Origin: Streptomyces sp. CB02923
GTDB lineage: Bacteria > Actinomycetota > Actinomycetes > Streptomycetales > Streptomycetaceae
Direction: 5' to 3'
DNA: 64,000 nucleotides
Assembly: GCF_001905005.1 (NCBI RefSeq)
Contig: NZ_LWKZ01000004.1
Coordinates: 70,094-134,093 of the forward strand
The notes under the pieces were generated by a model. That model was given only the letters and a program-made list of their open reading frames with translations, did no database searches and was not told the DNA's origin. Both the position numbers and the translations under genes were made by a program. Shown here piece after piece: positions 45,175-54,600 of this stretch. The first letter of the stretch is position 1. Every line of letters begins with the position of its first letter.

Positions 45175-46646
45175 CGTACGCCTCCTCCCGCACCGCCGCC
45201 TCCACCCCCCTCCCCCATCAACTCCCCCACCAGCTCCCCCTCACCGAAGCCGCCCGCCTCATCGCGGACCGCTCCCTGTCCCCCGTCGAGCTGACCACCT
45301 CCGTCCTCGACCGGATCGCCGCCGTGGACCCGAAGGCCGGCGCCTACGTGACGGTGACCGCCGAGGCGGCGCTGCACGCCGCCGCCGAAGCCGAACGGGA
45401 GATCGCCGCCGGGCACCACCGCGGCCCGCTGCACGGCGTTCCCGTGGCGCTGAAGGATCTGATCGACGTCGCGGGCGTGCCGACCACGGCGAGCTCCCGG
45501 GTACGGGCCGACCACACGCCGGACGCGGACGCCACCGTGACGGAGCGGCTGCGCGCGGCCGGCGCCGTACTGATCGGCAAGACCCACACCCACGAATTCG
45601 CGTACGGCCTGACCACCCCGCAGACCCGTAACGCCTGGTCACCCGGGCATGTGGCCGGGGGCTCCAGCGGTGGTTCCGCGGTCGCCGTCGCGGCCGGTAC
45701 GGCCACCTTCGCCCTCGGCACCGACACCGGCGGCTCGATCCGCGTCCCCGCGGCGCTCAACCACGTCGTCGGCCTGAAGCCGACATACGGCCTGATTCCC
45801 CGCCACGGCGTGACGTCCCTGTCGTGGTCCCTGGACCACGTGGGCCCGATCACCCGTACGGCCGGTGACGCGGCCCTGGTCCTCCAGGCCCTCGCCGGGT
45901 ACGACCCGCGCGACCCGGCCTCCCTCGACCACCCCCGCGAGGACTACACCCGCGCCCTGGGCACACCGGTCACCGGCCTGCGCATCGGCGTTCCCGCCAA
46001 CTACTACTTCGACCGTGTACAGCCCCAGGTGGCGGCCGCGGTCCGCGCCGCCGTGGACGCGCTCACCGCACTCGGCGCCACCGCCGTACCCGTACACGTC
46101 CCCATGACGGAGTACGTGCACGCCGCCCAGTGGGGGCACATGGTCCCCGAGGCCACGGCGTACCACCAGGACATGCTGCGGGCCGCCCCGGACCTGTACT
46201 CCGACGACGTACGGATGCTGCTCGAAGCGGGCGAATTCTTCCCGGCCACCGACTACATCCGCGCCCAGCGCGCCCGGACCCTGATGCACCGGGCATGGCT
46301 GGATCTCTTCGACGGCACCGGCGAGACCGGCGGCACCGGCGGAACAGGGGGGATCGACGCGATCGTGGCACCTGCCGTCCCCGCCACCGCCGCCCTCGCC
46401 GACCAGCAGACGTTCACCTGGCCCGACGGCTCGGCCGAACCGGTCTCCGACGCCTATGTACGGCTCTCCGCCCCCGCCAACCTCACCGGTTTCCCGGCCC
46501 TCTCCCTCCCCGTGGGCCTCGACGACCAGGGCCTGCCCATCGGCATGCAGCTGATCGGCCGCCCGCTGGCCGAGTCCACCCTCCTCCGGCTCGCCCACGC
46601 GTACGAGACCGCTCACCGGCCGGTGCCGGCAGCGGCGTCGATGTAG
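45171..46646 (+). CDS. Amidase (amidase-signature family, AtzE/GatA-like)
   Basis: 491 residues. The Ser-cisSer-Lys triad is visible: Lys in HGVPVALKDLIDVAG near 90, the Gly/Ser-rich GHVAGGSSGGSAVAVAAGTA near 160-180 with the cis-Ser, and the nucleophile Ser in GTDTGGSIRVPAA near 185. Members hydrolyse amides or carboxyureas; pairing with an AtzG-like subunit points to a biuret/urea-type amide, an inference. A small GTGETGGTGGTGG repeat lies near residue 385. It ends 3 bp from the convergent TetR gene. Confidence 0.92.
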   Translation: MTYASSRTAASTPLPHQLPHQLPLTEAARLIADRSLSPVELTTSVLDRIAAVDPKAGAYVTVTAEAALHAAAEAEREIAAGHHRGPLHGVPVALKDLIDVAGVPTTASSRVRADHTPDADATVTERLRAAGAVLIGKTHTHEFAYGLTTPQTRNAWSPGHVAGGSSGGSAVAVAAGTATFALGTDTGGSIRVPAALNHVVGLKPTYGLIPRHGVTSLSWSLDHVGPITRTAGDAALVLQALAGYDPRDPASLDHPREDYTRALGTPVTGLRIGVPANYYFDRVQPQVAAAVRAAVDALTALGATAVPVHVPMTEYVHAAQWGHMVPEATAYHQDMLRAAPDLYSDDVRMLLEAGEFFPATDYIRAQRARTLMHRAWLDLFDGTGETGGTGGTGGIDAIVAPAVPATAALADQQTFTWPDGSAEPVSDAYVRLSAPANLTGFPALSLPVGLDDQGLPIGMQLIGRPLAESTLLRLAHAYETAHRPVPAAASM

Positions 46647-46649
46647 CCG

Positions 46650-47384
46650 TCAGCCGGGCAGCAGCCGCTCCACCAGCCCCCGGGCGTAGCGCGGAGCGGC
46701 TCCGGCTTCGGGTTCGGCCCCGGCTTCGGTCCCGGGTTCCGCGCCGGTGCCCGGCTCCGCGCCCGGCTCCGCCTTGGGGTCCATCTCCGCCTTGGGGTCC
46801 GTCTCGGTCCTCACCGCCGTCTCCGGCCCCGGCCGGAACAGGATGCGGTACATCATCGGTGCCACGAGATGGTCCATGACCCTCTCCAGCTCCGGCGCCG
46901 TCTCGGCCCGCCCGCGCGCCCGGTCCAGGATGATCCGTACCTGTTCGGCCGCGTATGCGGAGCACCGCCCGGCGTGGCTTCCGTCCGGATCGCCCGCCAG
47001 CGCGTCCCTGATGTACGCGCGGCCGGCCACGGACGCCATCTCTTCGAGGAACTGCTCGGCCCAGGCGCCGAGATCGGCGCGCAGTGAACCGTGGTCCTCC
47101 GGCGGCGCTTCGGGCCGCAGCCGCTCCACCGCCACGTCGGACAGCAGTTCCTGGAGGTCCCCCCACCGCCGGTACACGGTGGACGGCGTCACCCCGGCGC
47201 GCGCCGCGATCAGCGGCACGGTCAGCCCGTCCCGCCCCCGCTCCGCGATCAGCTCCTGTACGGCCCGGTGCACCGATTCCTGCACCCGCGCACTGCGCCC
47301 ACCGGGACGAGCGCCCTTCCGGCTGCCCTTGGGCGCGGCTCCGGAGCCGACGGGCCCACTTCCGGGGCCAGAGGTCTCACTCAT
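46650..47384 (-). CDS. TetR-family regulator
   Basis: 244 residues from ATG 47384 (a GTG four codons upstream is possible). N-terminal 35 residues are Gly/Ser/Arg-rich. The HTH lies at about 36-80: VHRAVQELIAERGRDGLTVPLIAARAGVTPSTVYRRWGDLQELLSDVA. The ligand domain resembles TetR_C of the AcrR-type 2 group, followed by an acidic/Pro tail of repeats (DPKAEMDPKAEPGAEPG). It is convergent with the amidase. A palindrome lies 32 bp upstream and recurs at the AtzG/MBL promoter, so it probably controls both. Confidence 0.93.
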   Translation of the reverse strand: MSETSGPGSGPVGSGAAPKGSRKGARPGGRSARVQESVHRAVQELIAERGRDGLTVPLIAARAGVTPSTVYRRWGDLQELLSDVAVERLRPEAPPEDHGSLRADLGAWAEQFLEEMASVAGRAYIRDALAGDPDGSHAGRCSAYAAEQVRIILDRARGRAETAPELERVMDHLVAPMMYRILFRPGPETAVRTETDPKAEMDPKAEPGAEPGTGAEPGTEAGAEPEAGAAPRYARGLVERLLPG

Positions 47385-47415
47385 GCTGCCACTCACCCCT
47401 CCACCTTACCGCTTA

Positions 47416-47432
47416 ACGCAAAATATTTGCGT
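47416..47432. promoter_or_regulatory. TetR autoregulatory operator
   Basis: Perfect 7-bp inverted repeat ACGCAAA-ATA-TTTGCGT, 32 bp upstream of the TetR start, in an A/T-rich patch. Its core AAATATTTGC matches the site at 44846-44866. Confidence 0.78.
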
Positions 47433-47450
47433 CAGTGGCCTGCCGCGGCC

Positions 47451-48698
47451 TCAGCCCGGCCCAGGCCCCTCAGGAGGACGGGGCGACGGCAGGCGCGGTC
47501 CGGCGTCCGCGTTGCCGTGCGAAGGAGTGGCGTTCGCGCTCGCCGGGGCGGGCTGGCGGAGCGCTGCCTTGATACGGGGTTTGAGCCAGCGGGACATCGG
47601 GCGTTCGATGCCCCGGTGGACGAGGTGGGCGGCGACGAGCATCGCGGCGACCGTCACGACGAGGAGGACGTGGTGGGGAACCTGGGTCCTGAAGTGACGG
47701 ATGATCTCCCAGCCGACGTACTCGTGCAGGAGGTACAGCGGGTAGGTCAGCGCACCGGCCACGGGCAGCCAGCGCCAGTTGCACCAGGAGAGTTTTCCGG
47801 TGGCGACCAGAGCCATCAAGCCGAAACAGGTGGCCAGGATGATCAGCGTCGGCCAGTAGGGGACGGTGCGGTCCATGTTCTTCAGCGAGGAGCGCCATAC
47901 CGTCTGGACCGAGGGCTGGGCGGCGCAGAAACACACCAGGACGAGGCCGGCCAGCAGGATGTTGGGCCCGAAGCGGTACATGAGGTAGAAGGCGATACCG
48001 GCGATGAAGAACCAGCTGTAATCCGGCATGATCAGCAGGCGCAGAATCACGCTCTCCGACCGGGCACCCAGGGCGCTGGCGACGGCCCACACGCAGCACA
48101 TGGCGAGCAGGCGGCGGTAGGTCAGCCCCCACCAGGCCATGGCAGCGAGCAGCAGGTAGAAGCGCAGTTCGGCGAAGAGGGTCCAGTAGACGCCGTCGAC
48201 GTGCGGGGCGTGCAGGGGCTCCTGGAGCATGGTGAAGTTGACGAGGATGTCGTGCCACTTGCGCGGTTCCAGGCCGCCGGGGACCAGGGTGACGACCAGA
48301 GTGGTGACGATGATCGCGAACCAGTAGGCGGGGAAGACGCGGATGACGCGGGAGACGAAGAAGTCGCCGACCGGCCGCCCCCAGCAGCTCATGCACACGA
48401 CGAAGCCGCTGATCAGGAAGAACAGGTGGACGCCCAGCCAGCCGTAGGCGGCGAACGGGAAGAGCTTGGGGAAGCTGTTGCTGCCGTCCGGGGACCAGGA
48501 CCGGCTGATGGCTATGTAGTGGTAGGCCACCACCATCAGCGCGGCGATGAGCCGCAGACCGTCCAGCGCCGCTATGCGGGGCGGACGCCTGCTCTTGACC
48601 TCCACCGGCAAGGCGACCGACGGGCGTTTTCTGTCGGATGCGTGCCGCGGGCCGGTGGCGAAGGCGAGGTCCGCGGCCGCGTTGTCGACCGTGTTCAA
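47451..48698 (-). CDS. Acyltransferase-3 family integral membrane protein
   Basis: 415 residues with about ten membrane helices. Acyltransferase_3 signatures: RIAALDGLRLIAALMVVAYHYIA near 41-63 with the conserved His, and GWLGVHLFFLISGFVVC with the RxxR motif in SRVIRVFPAYWFAI. Members O-acylate sugars, lipids or antibiotics from the membrane. The C-terminal 45 residues are a Pro/Ala-rich tail. It is leftward, downstream of a secreted-protein block. Confidence 0.93.
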   Translation of the reverse strand: MNTVDNAAADLAFATGPRHASDRKRPSVALPVEVKSRRPPRIAALDGLRLIAALMVVAYHYIAISRSWSPDGSNSFPKLFPFAAYGWLGVHLFFLISGFVVCMSCWGRPVGDFFVSRVIRVFPAYWFAIIVTTLVVTLVPGGLEPRKWHDILVNFTMLQEPLHAPHVDGVYWTLFAELRFYLLLAAMAWWGLTYRRLLAMCCVWAVASALGARSESVILRLLIMPDYSWFFIAGIAFYLMYRFGPNILLAGLVLVCFCAAQPSVQTVWRSSLKNMDRTVPYWPTLIILATCFGLMALVATGKLSWCNWRWLPVAGALTYPLYLLHEYVGWEIIRHFRTQVPHHVLLVVTVAAMLVAAHLVHRGIERPMSRWLKPRIKAALRQPAPASANATPSHGNADAGPRLPSPRPPEGPGPG

Positions 48699-48963
48699 AC
48701 TGGGACTCCTGTGATGTCGGGCGTCTCCGGGCCCGCGGGCTCGGTCGGTTCGGGAGGAACAGTCATCACATCCAGTCGGACTCCTGGAGGTGTGGTCAGG
48801 CGGAGGTCGTGGCGGCCGGGACGCCGGCTCCGGGGCAAAGGCTGAATGATCCTACGTAAGTGGTAGGGGTGCGAGCCCCCCTTTTCGACGGACTCGCGCC
48901 CCTTCTGTCGCCGAATTCGACCGCTTTGGACCTTATTTCTGCCAGGAGTTGTCCATGCGACGC

Positions 48964-48992
48964 GTGCACGGCCGTGCGGGACGGCCGTGCAC
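48964..48992. terminator. Hairpin after the trypsin-fold/FG-GAP gene
   Basis: Perfect 12-bp arms GTGCACGGCCGT / ACGGCCGTGCAC around GCGGG, 130 bp past the stop of the leftward gene at 49124. Confidence 0.7.
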
Positions 48993-49020
48993 TTCGCTGC
49001 CACCGGTGGCGCACACCGAG

Positions 49021-49065
49021 CCGTACGCCGATCCGTACGCCGATCCGTACGCCGATCCGTACGCC
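49021..49065. repeat. 12-bp tandem repeat, 3.75 copies
   Basis: CCGTACGCCGAT repeated at 49021, 49033 and 49045, and again in part at 49057. It is non-coding, between the hairpin and the FG-GAP gene stop. Confidence 0.9.
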
Positions 49066-49123
49066 ACCGGGATCAGCAGCCGGACTCGGCAAGCAGGATC
49101 ATCAGCCGGATCAGCAGCCGGAC

Positions 49124-50695
49124 TCAGGAGGTGCGGGGCCAGGCGTTGCTGCCGGCGGCGATGCCGCCCTTGCCGTCGCCCTTGTAGAAGTTGAAACGCT
49201 GCTGGTCGTTCCACAGCGAGCCGATGTCGGTCTTGCCGTCGCCGTCGAAGTCGCCGGCCAGCAGGATCTGGGTGCCGCTCCAGCCGTTGTCGTGCCACAT
49301 CGACACGCCCTCGCTGAGGCCGCCGCCGGTCTTGCTGTCGAAGCGGGTGTAGCGGTACAGGCCACCGACGTTGGTGACGGTGACGATGTCGTCGCGGCCG
49401 TCGCCGTTGAAGTCACCGGTGGCGATCTTCTTGGCGTACTGCCAGGAGTCGTCCCGCCACATGCTGTGCTTCGTGCCGTTCAGGACGCCGCTGGGTCCGG
49501 CGTCGTAGGCGTACAGGGCACCCTTGGGGCCGCCGCCCCACACGGTGAGCAGACCGTCGCGCTTGGAGGTACCGGACTTGAAACGGGCCAAGTGGAGCAT
49601 GCCGTTCCAGTTGGTCTTCTCGTCCTGCCACATCGGCTTGTTCGGGGCCAGCGTGCCCTTCGAGTCGCCCCTGTACAGGCGCAGCGAGCCGTTGCCCCAT
49701 ACGGCGGCGATGTCGGCGTGCCCGTCACCGTCGAAGTCACCACCGATGATCTTGGTCGTGCCCTTCCAGGTACCGTCCAGCGTCCACAGCGGGCGGCCGT
49801 ACTCGAGGGTGCCGTCGGCGCGCCCGTAGAAGGCGTGCAGGTTGCCGTCCTTGGTCACCGCGGCGACGTCGGCGCGCCCGTCACCGTTGAAGTCGGCCGA
49901 CGTCATGACCGAGGTGACGTCCGGGATCAGCGTCGACAGACGGATCTGCTGGATCCAGCCCGCGACATCGTCCGTGCGGGACGCGAGGGCGTCGGTGCGG
50001 GTCTCGTCGTCGTGGCCGAAGCAGCCGCCCTGCCGCGACCGGCTGCTGACACCGACCAGTTCGTAGCGGCCGCCGATGTCGCGCCACACGGGAGCGCCGG
50101 TGTCGCCTTCGCAGACGGCGGCGGCGTTGTCCACGCCCTTGATGGTGAAGGAGGCCGCCTTCGCGGCGCCCACGGAGAAACGTCCGTAGTGCAGGCGGTC
50201 CGGGACCCATTCGTCCTTGGTACGGCCGTAGCCGCTGACGAAGACGTCCTCGCCGGGCAGCGGGGCCTTGGCGGTGATCTCGGCGGGGGTGATGCCGGGG
50301 ACGGGCTTGGCCAGCTTGGCCATGACCAGGTCACGGTCGGCGCGCGGTACGAGTTGCTCGACGGTGGTGACGGTGCCGCCGGTCTCGCGGGACATATCCG
50401 TGCGGCCCACGGTCGCGGTGGTCTTCGTCTTCGGGGCCCCGGCGGGGACTTCGAGGCTCTGGGCGGGGTTCTCCGCGAAGCAGCTGGCGGCGGTGACCAG
50501 CCACTGCGCGTCGACCAGGGCGGCCGAGCAGCTGCGCTGGCCGCCGATGTCCAGCTTGGCGGTGAAGGGGTAGGAGCCGTCCTTGGTGGCGGTGCCGACC
50601 ACGGCGCCCGCCGGGGCGGCCGTCAGCAGACCGCCGGCAGCGGTGAGGGTGAGGAGCCCCGCGACGAGAGCTGCGCGCGGACGTCTGGCAGGCAT
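49124..50695 (-). CDS. Secreted trypsin-fold protein with FG-GAP repeats (catalytic residues substituted)
   Basis: 523 residues from ATG 50695 (an ATG two codons upstream is possible). Signal peptide about 1-31 (AALVAGLLTLTAAGGLLTAA). Residues 32-255 are chymotrypsin-like: the His loop reads WLVTAASCF, with Ser71 where His is expected; Asp122 in ADRDLVMAKL is kept; the Ser loop reads CEGDTGAPVW, with Thr199 in place of Ser. So the His and Ser of the triad are both altered. From about 268 there are four FG-GAP/VCBS repeats with DFNGDGRADVAAV-type calcium loops, a beta-propeller. Likely a binding or adhesion protein. Leftward, preceded by a secreted small protein. Confidence 0.88.
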   Translation of the reverse strand: MPARRPRAALVAGLLTLTAAGGLLTAAPAGAVVGTATKDGSYPFTAKLDIGGQRSCSAALVDAQWLVTAASCFAENPAQSLEVPAGAPKTKTTATVGRTDMSRETGGTVTTVEQLVPRADRDLVMAKLAKPVPGITPAEITAKAPLPGEDVFVSGYGRTKDEWVPDRLHYGRFSVGAAKAASFTIKGVDNAAAVCEGDTGAPVWRDIGGRYELVGVSSRSRQGGCFGHDDETRTDALASRTDDVAGWIQQIRLSTLIPDVTSVMTSADFNGDGRADVAAVTKDGNLHAFYGRADGTLEYGRPLWTLDGTWKGTTKIIGGDFDGDGHADIAAVWGNGSLRLYRGDSKGTLAPNKPMWQDEKTNWNGMLHLARFKSGTSKRDGLLTVWGGGPKGALYAYDAGPSGVLNGTKHSMWRDDSWQYAKKIATGDFNGDGRDDIVTVTNVGGLYRYTRFDSKTGGGLSEGVSMWHDNGWSGTQILLAGDFDGDGKTDIGSLWNDQQRFNFYKGDGKGGIAAGSNAWPRTS

Positions 50696-50771
50696 GTGCA
50701 TGTTCCTGTCTGAGTTCGAATGCTGGCTACGGTGGATGTCGTAGCCGGGGGTGGAGCGCGGGATGGGCCGG

Positions 50772-51302
50772 TCAGCCGGTGACGCGGAGCTCGACCAGGT
50801 ACGGAGGAGTGCCGGGCGGGGTGGCGCCCGTGCCGAGGCCCTTGGTGACGTTCTTGCCCACGTCCACCGATTCGGTCCGGCCGTCCGCGGTGAGGCTGGC
50901 CCGGACGGAGACATCACCCGTCATGACGCTGTAGACCGCGGGGACCTCCAGCGAGAGGTAGCCGGACTTCCCGGTCCCGGTCACCTTGAAGCAGTACCGG
51001 CCCGGGAGGGTCTGCCCCGGGTGCTGGAACGACGTGGACACCTGTATGTCCTTGTCGGGGTCCAGGCAGTCGGTCAGGAGGATGTGGCCGTCGCCCTTGC
51101 GGAGGGCGATGCCCTGTTCCTTGAGGATCTTCGCGGCGTTCGGGTAGTCGAACGTCTCGACGGCATAGGGGAAGTCGTCGTCCTCGCCCGCCGCGGGCGC
51201 GGCCACCGCGGACCCGGCCGACATGGCGGTCAGGCCCGTGACAAGTGCGGCGATCCCGATTGCACCGGTGGACAGCAGTTTCTTACGCACGTGGCGTATC
51301 AC
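50772..51302 (-). CDS. Small secreted protein of unknown function
   Basis: 176 residues from GTG 51302, with AAGGA upstream; TTG 51326 is an alternative. Signal peptide about 1-34 (LLSTGAIGIAALVTGLTAMS, then AGSAVAAPA). The mature part has two Cys (LTDCLDPDKD and YCFKVTG) likely forming a disulfide, and a beta-rich sequence (SGYLSLEVPAVYSVMTGDVSVRA). I do not recognise a family. It is 76 bp upstream of the pseudo-protease gene on the same strand and may be co-transcribed. Confidence 0.75.
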   Translation of the reverse strand: MIRHVRKKLLSTGAIGIAALVTGLTAMSAGSAVAAPAAGEDDDFPYAVETFDYPNAAKILKEQGIALRKGDGHILLTDCLDPDKDIQVSTSFQHPGQTLPGRYCFKVTGTGKSGYLSLEVPAVYSVMTGDVSVRASLTADGRTESVDVGKNVTKGLGTGATPPGTPPYLVELRVTG

Positions 51303-51654
51303 CAGGGGAATCCTTTCAGCGTTCAAGTCCCGGCAAATAGCCAGGTGTTATGGACAGGACAAGGGAGATCGCTGGAGAGTATCACCCCATTTCGGCCCAA
51401 CTCCCGACTTGCCTAAGTGTTTACGCGCGGGCTTTCACCGGGTCGGCCCAGGTGCACGAAACGAATGGGTAACGTGATGAATTCGCAATCTTCTCCGGTG
51501 CAACCCTGCGGGATTCGTGACGCTTCCGTTACCCGTCCCGGTGCAACCCCGCGTGCCGCCAGGTCCGCAATTCCCACTGCCTTGCACGGACGCGTAGCTA
51601 TGATCACTGCCCTGAAGTGCAGTTGCTCGCTCATGCAATGCAAGGAATCCACAA
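51303..51654. other. Divergent promoter region of the ALF-repeat gene
   Basis: About 350 bp with lower GC than the flanks. It separates the leftward small secreted gene from the rightward ALF-repeat gene. A ribosome site AAGGA lies 9 nt before GTG 51655. A possible TATGAT -10 occurs at 51599-51604, without a clear -35. Confidence 0.45.
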
Positions 51655-54600
51655 GTGAAGAAATGTCTGCGCCAGTCGGCGCGGTCCAGAAAGAGATACC
51701 GGCTCGGCACACGCCTGCTGTGTCTGTCGCTGCTGCCCTCGGCGCTCGTCGCGGGAATGCTCGGAACGAGCCCCGCCGTTGCCGCGCAAGCACCGGACGC
51801 GAGCACCACCGCCCGGACACGCGCGGTGGAGCTGTGGACGACCGGCGGCACCTACGTCAAGGCGGCCGCAGAGGCGGCCTTGCTGGGGACCGACGACGAT
51901 GTCCGCAAGTTCCTTGCCGACGGGTTCGCCTTCGCCGAACTGACCGACCTCAACGCCAGCGCGACGCGCCTCTTCCAGCAGAGCGACGCGACGGTCCGCG
52001 AAGCCGCCCACGCGGTGCTGTTCAAGGGGTCCAAGGAAGAACTCGTCACGTTCATGAAGGACGGCTGGAAGGGGCCGGCCGAAACGGACCTGCGGATCAG
52101 GGCCACGCAGATCACCACCACGGGCGGACCCGCGGTCAAGGAGGCCGGCCAGGCGGCACTGTGGGGCTCGGTCGAGGACGTCCGCAAGTTCCTTGAAGAG
52201 AAGCAGTATCCGGCCCGGGAATCGGACGACCGGCTGCGCGTCACGCAGATCATGACAGCCGGCGGGCCCGCGACCAAGGAAGCCGCGGACACCGCACTGC
52301 GGGGCACGATCAAGGACGTCCGCGAATTCCTCGCCGTGGGCCAGAACGTCGCACGCAATCGCGACCACGAACGGGCGACCGTCACCCAGTTGGCCGAGGA
52401 GGCGAAGCAGGCGGGCGAAGTCGCCAAGCAGCAGACCGCCGCAGCCAAGAAGGCCTCCAAACTGGCGGAGGAAGCCGCTCAGCTGGCCAAGGAAAAGGCT
52501 GACGAGGCAGCCAGGGAGACAGAAGCCGCAGGCAAGAACGCCACCCTGGCCGCAGGCTGGGCGGGACGCGCGGCGGACGCGGCGCAGCAGGCCGCAAGCG
52601 CTGCCCAGGAAGCCATCGGCGCGGCTCAAGCTGCCAACTACGCCGCGCGGATGGCCGCCGACGCCGCCGCGAAGGCCGCTTCCGCCGCCTCCGCGGCGGC
52701 AGCAGCAGCGGCGCGCGCCCGTGACGCCGCCGCCAACGCGGCGAACAACGCCGGCAAGGCATCGGCGGCACGCCGGGCAGCCGAAGACGCCAACACCGCC
52801 GCAGCCGCGGCGGAGAAGTCCGAAGAAGCAGCCTCGCAGGTGGCGAAGGCCGCACGAGCGGTCGGCGACGCGGCGGACGCGGCCCTCAAGGCCAGCGCGA
52901 ACGCCGACGCTGCCGCCAGCGCGGCTGACCAGGCCGGTAACTACGCCGGTACGGCCAGCTCCGAGGCCGCGCGGGCCAAGCGGTGGGCAGCGACGGCACG
53001 CGCCCACGCCGCGACGTCGCGCCGTGCCGCCGCCGCGGCCCGGGATCTCGCCTACGAAGCAGCCGACGCCGCCGAGAACGCGCGGAAGATGGCCCACGAA
53101 GCGGCCGATCACGCCAGGAAGGCGGGGGCTGCCGCGAAGCAGGCGGCGGACCACGCCGGCGAGGCCGCCACGGCCGCCACGGAGTCCAAGGCGCACGCCA
53201 AGGCGGCCAAGGAGGCCGCCGACAAGGCGACCGCGGCAGTCGAGACCGCCCGCAAGGTCCACGCCGTCGCCGCCAAGGTCGAAGCCGAGGAACTCAGGCT
53301 CCGGACCGACACCGGCGTCCAGAAGGCCAGGGACGCCCAGCGGGCCGAGGTACTGGCGAACCGGGAGACGGCTCAGCAGGCCGAAGCCGCGCGCAAGGCC
53401 GACGAGGACGCCAAGCGCCTGGTCGCCGAAGCCGCGGAGCCCGGCGGCGACGTCGCCGACCTTGCCGCCAAGGGGCGCAAGGTCGCCGTCCTGGCGATGA
53501 AGACCCGCGGCCCGTGGAGCCAGGCCGCCGCCAGGACGGCGCTGACGGGCTCGGACGAGTTCGTCCGGGAATACCTGCGTACGGGCTGGCAGCAGGCCGT
53601 CGAGCGGGACGAGCGCGCACGCGTGCAGAACCTCGCGGTCAACAGCGCCTACGAGGACGTACGGAAAGCGGCGGACACCGCCCTCAAGGGCGACGCCAAG
53701 CAGATCAGCGAATTCCTCCGCACCGGCGCGGACGAGGCGGCGCGGACCGGCTACAGCATTCGCGTCACGCAGCTGACGGGAAGCGGTGGCCCGGAAGTGA
53801 AGGCCGCGGCCAACGCGGTGCTCCAGGACGGCTCGATCACCAAGATCCGAGATTTCCTGGCCGTCGGCCAGTACACCGCGCAGGTGACCGACGAGAACAT
53901 CCTCGCCACCCGCCTGGCGGGCACCGGCGGCGCCGAAACCAAGGCGGCGGCCAGAATCGCCTTGGAGGGCGACTCGTACGGCCTGCACGAGTTCATCCAG
54001 AACGGGCAGTACTCCACGGCCCGCCTCGACCACCTCACCGCTGTCCACAACGCGGTGATCCAACAGCTCATATCCGAAGCGGCCGTCACTGCCGCCAACG
54101 CACAGAAGGACGCGGCCGGGGCCGCCCTCGCCGCAGCGGAGGCAGCCAAGTCCGCGGTTGACGCCAAGAAGGCGGCCGACGACGCCGACGCCTCCCAGAA
54201 GAAGGCCAAGGAATATTCCGTAGAAGCAGATAAATACGCCACGGCGGCCGAGAAGTCGGCGGCCGAAGCGAAGAAGTCGGCACAGGCGGCCGAAGCGGCA
54301 GCCAAGCAGGCCGAACTCGACGCCAACCGGGCGGAATACGAAGCATCACGGGCCAACCTGTCCGCGATCCAGGCCGGCGCCGAAGCGAACTCCGCCTACG
54401 GCGCGGCGGCGAGGGCGCGCGATTCGGCCATATCCGCAGGCCGGGATGCCGCCGCCGCCAACTTCGCCTTCCATGAGGCCTACGCGTCCTACGAGGTCAA
54501 GGTCCGTGAGGAGGAAGAGCGCCGCCGGAAGGAGGCGGAGGAACGCGAGCAGGAGGAGCGGGACCTGTCGCCGACGGAACTTCTGGAGCTCCAGAAAATG

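Larger units (their letters stand above)
48699..49123. other. Intergenic region with hairpin and 12-bp repeats
   Basis: About 425 bp with no convincing gene. It holds a 12-bp perfect hairpin and a 12-bp tandem array. The portion 48840-48960 is relatively A/T-rich and probably carries the acyltransferase promoter. Confidence 0.5.

Noticed and set aside
48840..48960. Possible small gene or RNA between the acyltransferase and FG-GAP genes
   Set aside because: No start with a ribosome site and no recognisable structure beyond the hairpin; left as intergenic.
49021..49065. CCGTACGCCGAT array considered as an origin iteron or CRISPR
   Set aside because: Direct 12-bp repeats without spacers or any Rep/Cas gene nearby; treated as a short tandem repeat.
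51599..51604. TATGAT as a -10 for the ALF gene with TTGCAC upstream
   Set aside because: The TTGCAC is only about 11 nt away, too short for a sigma-70-type spacer. Reported only as a possible -10.
51631..54063. An 810-codon leftward frame antisense to the ALF-repeat gene
   Set aside because: Gly/Arg/Leu-rich composition with no signal or domains; an artefact of the alanine-rich sense strand.
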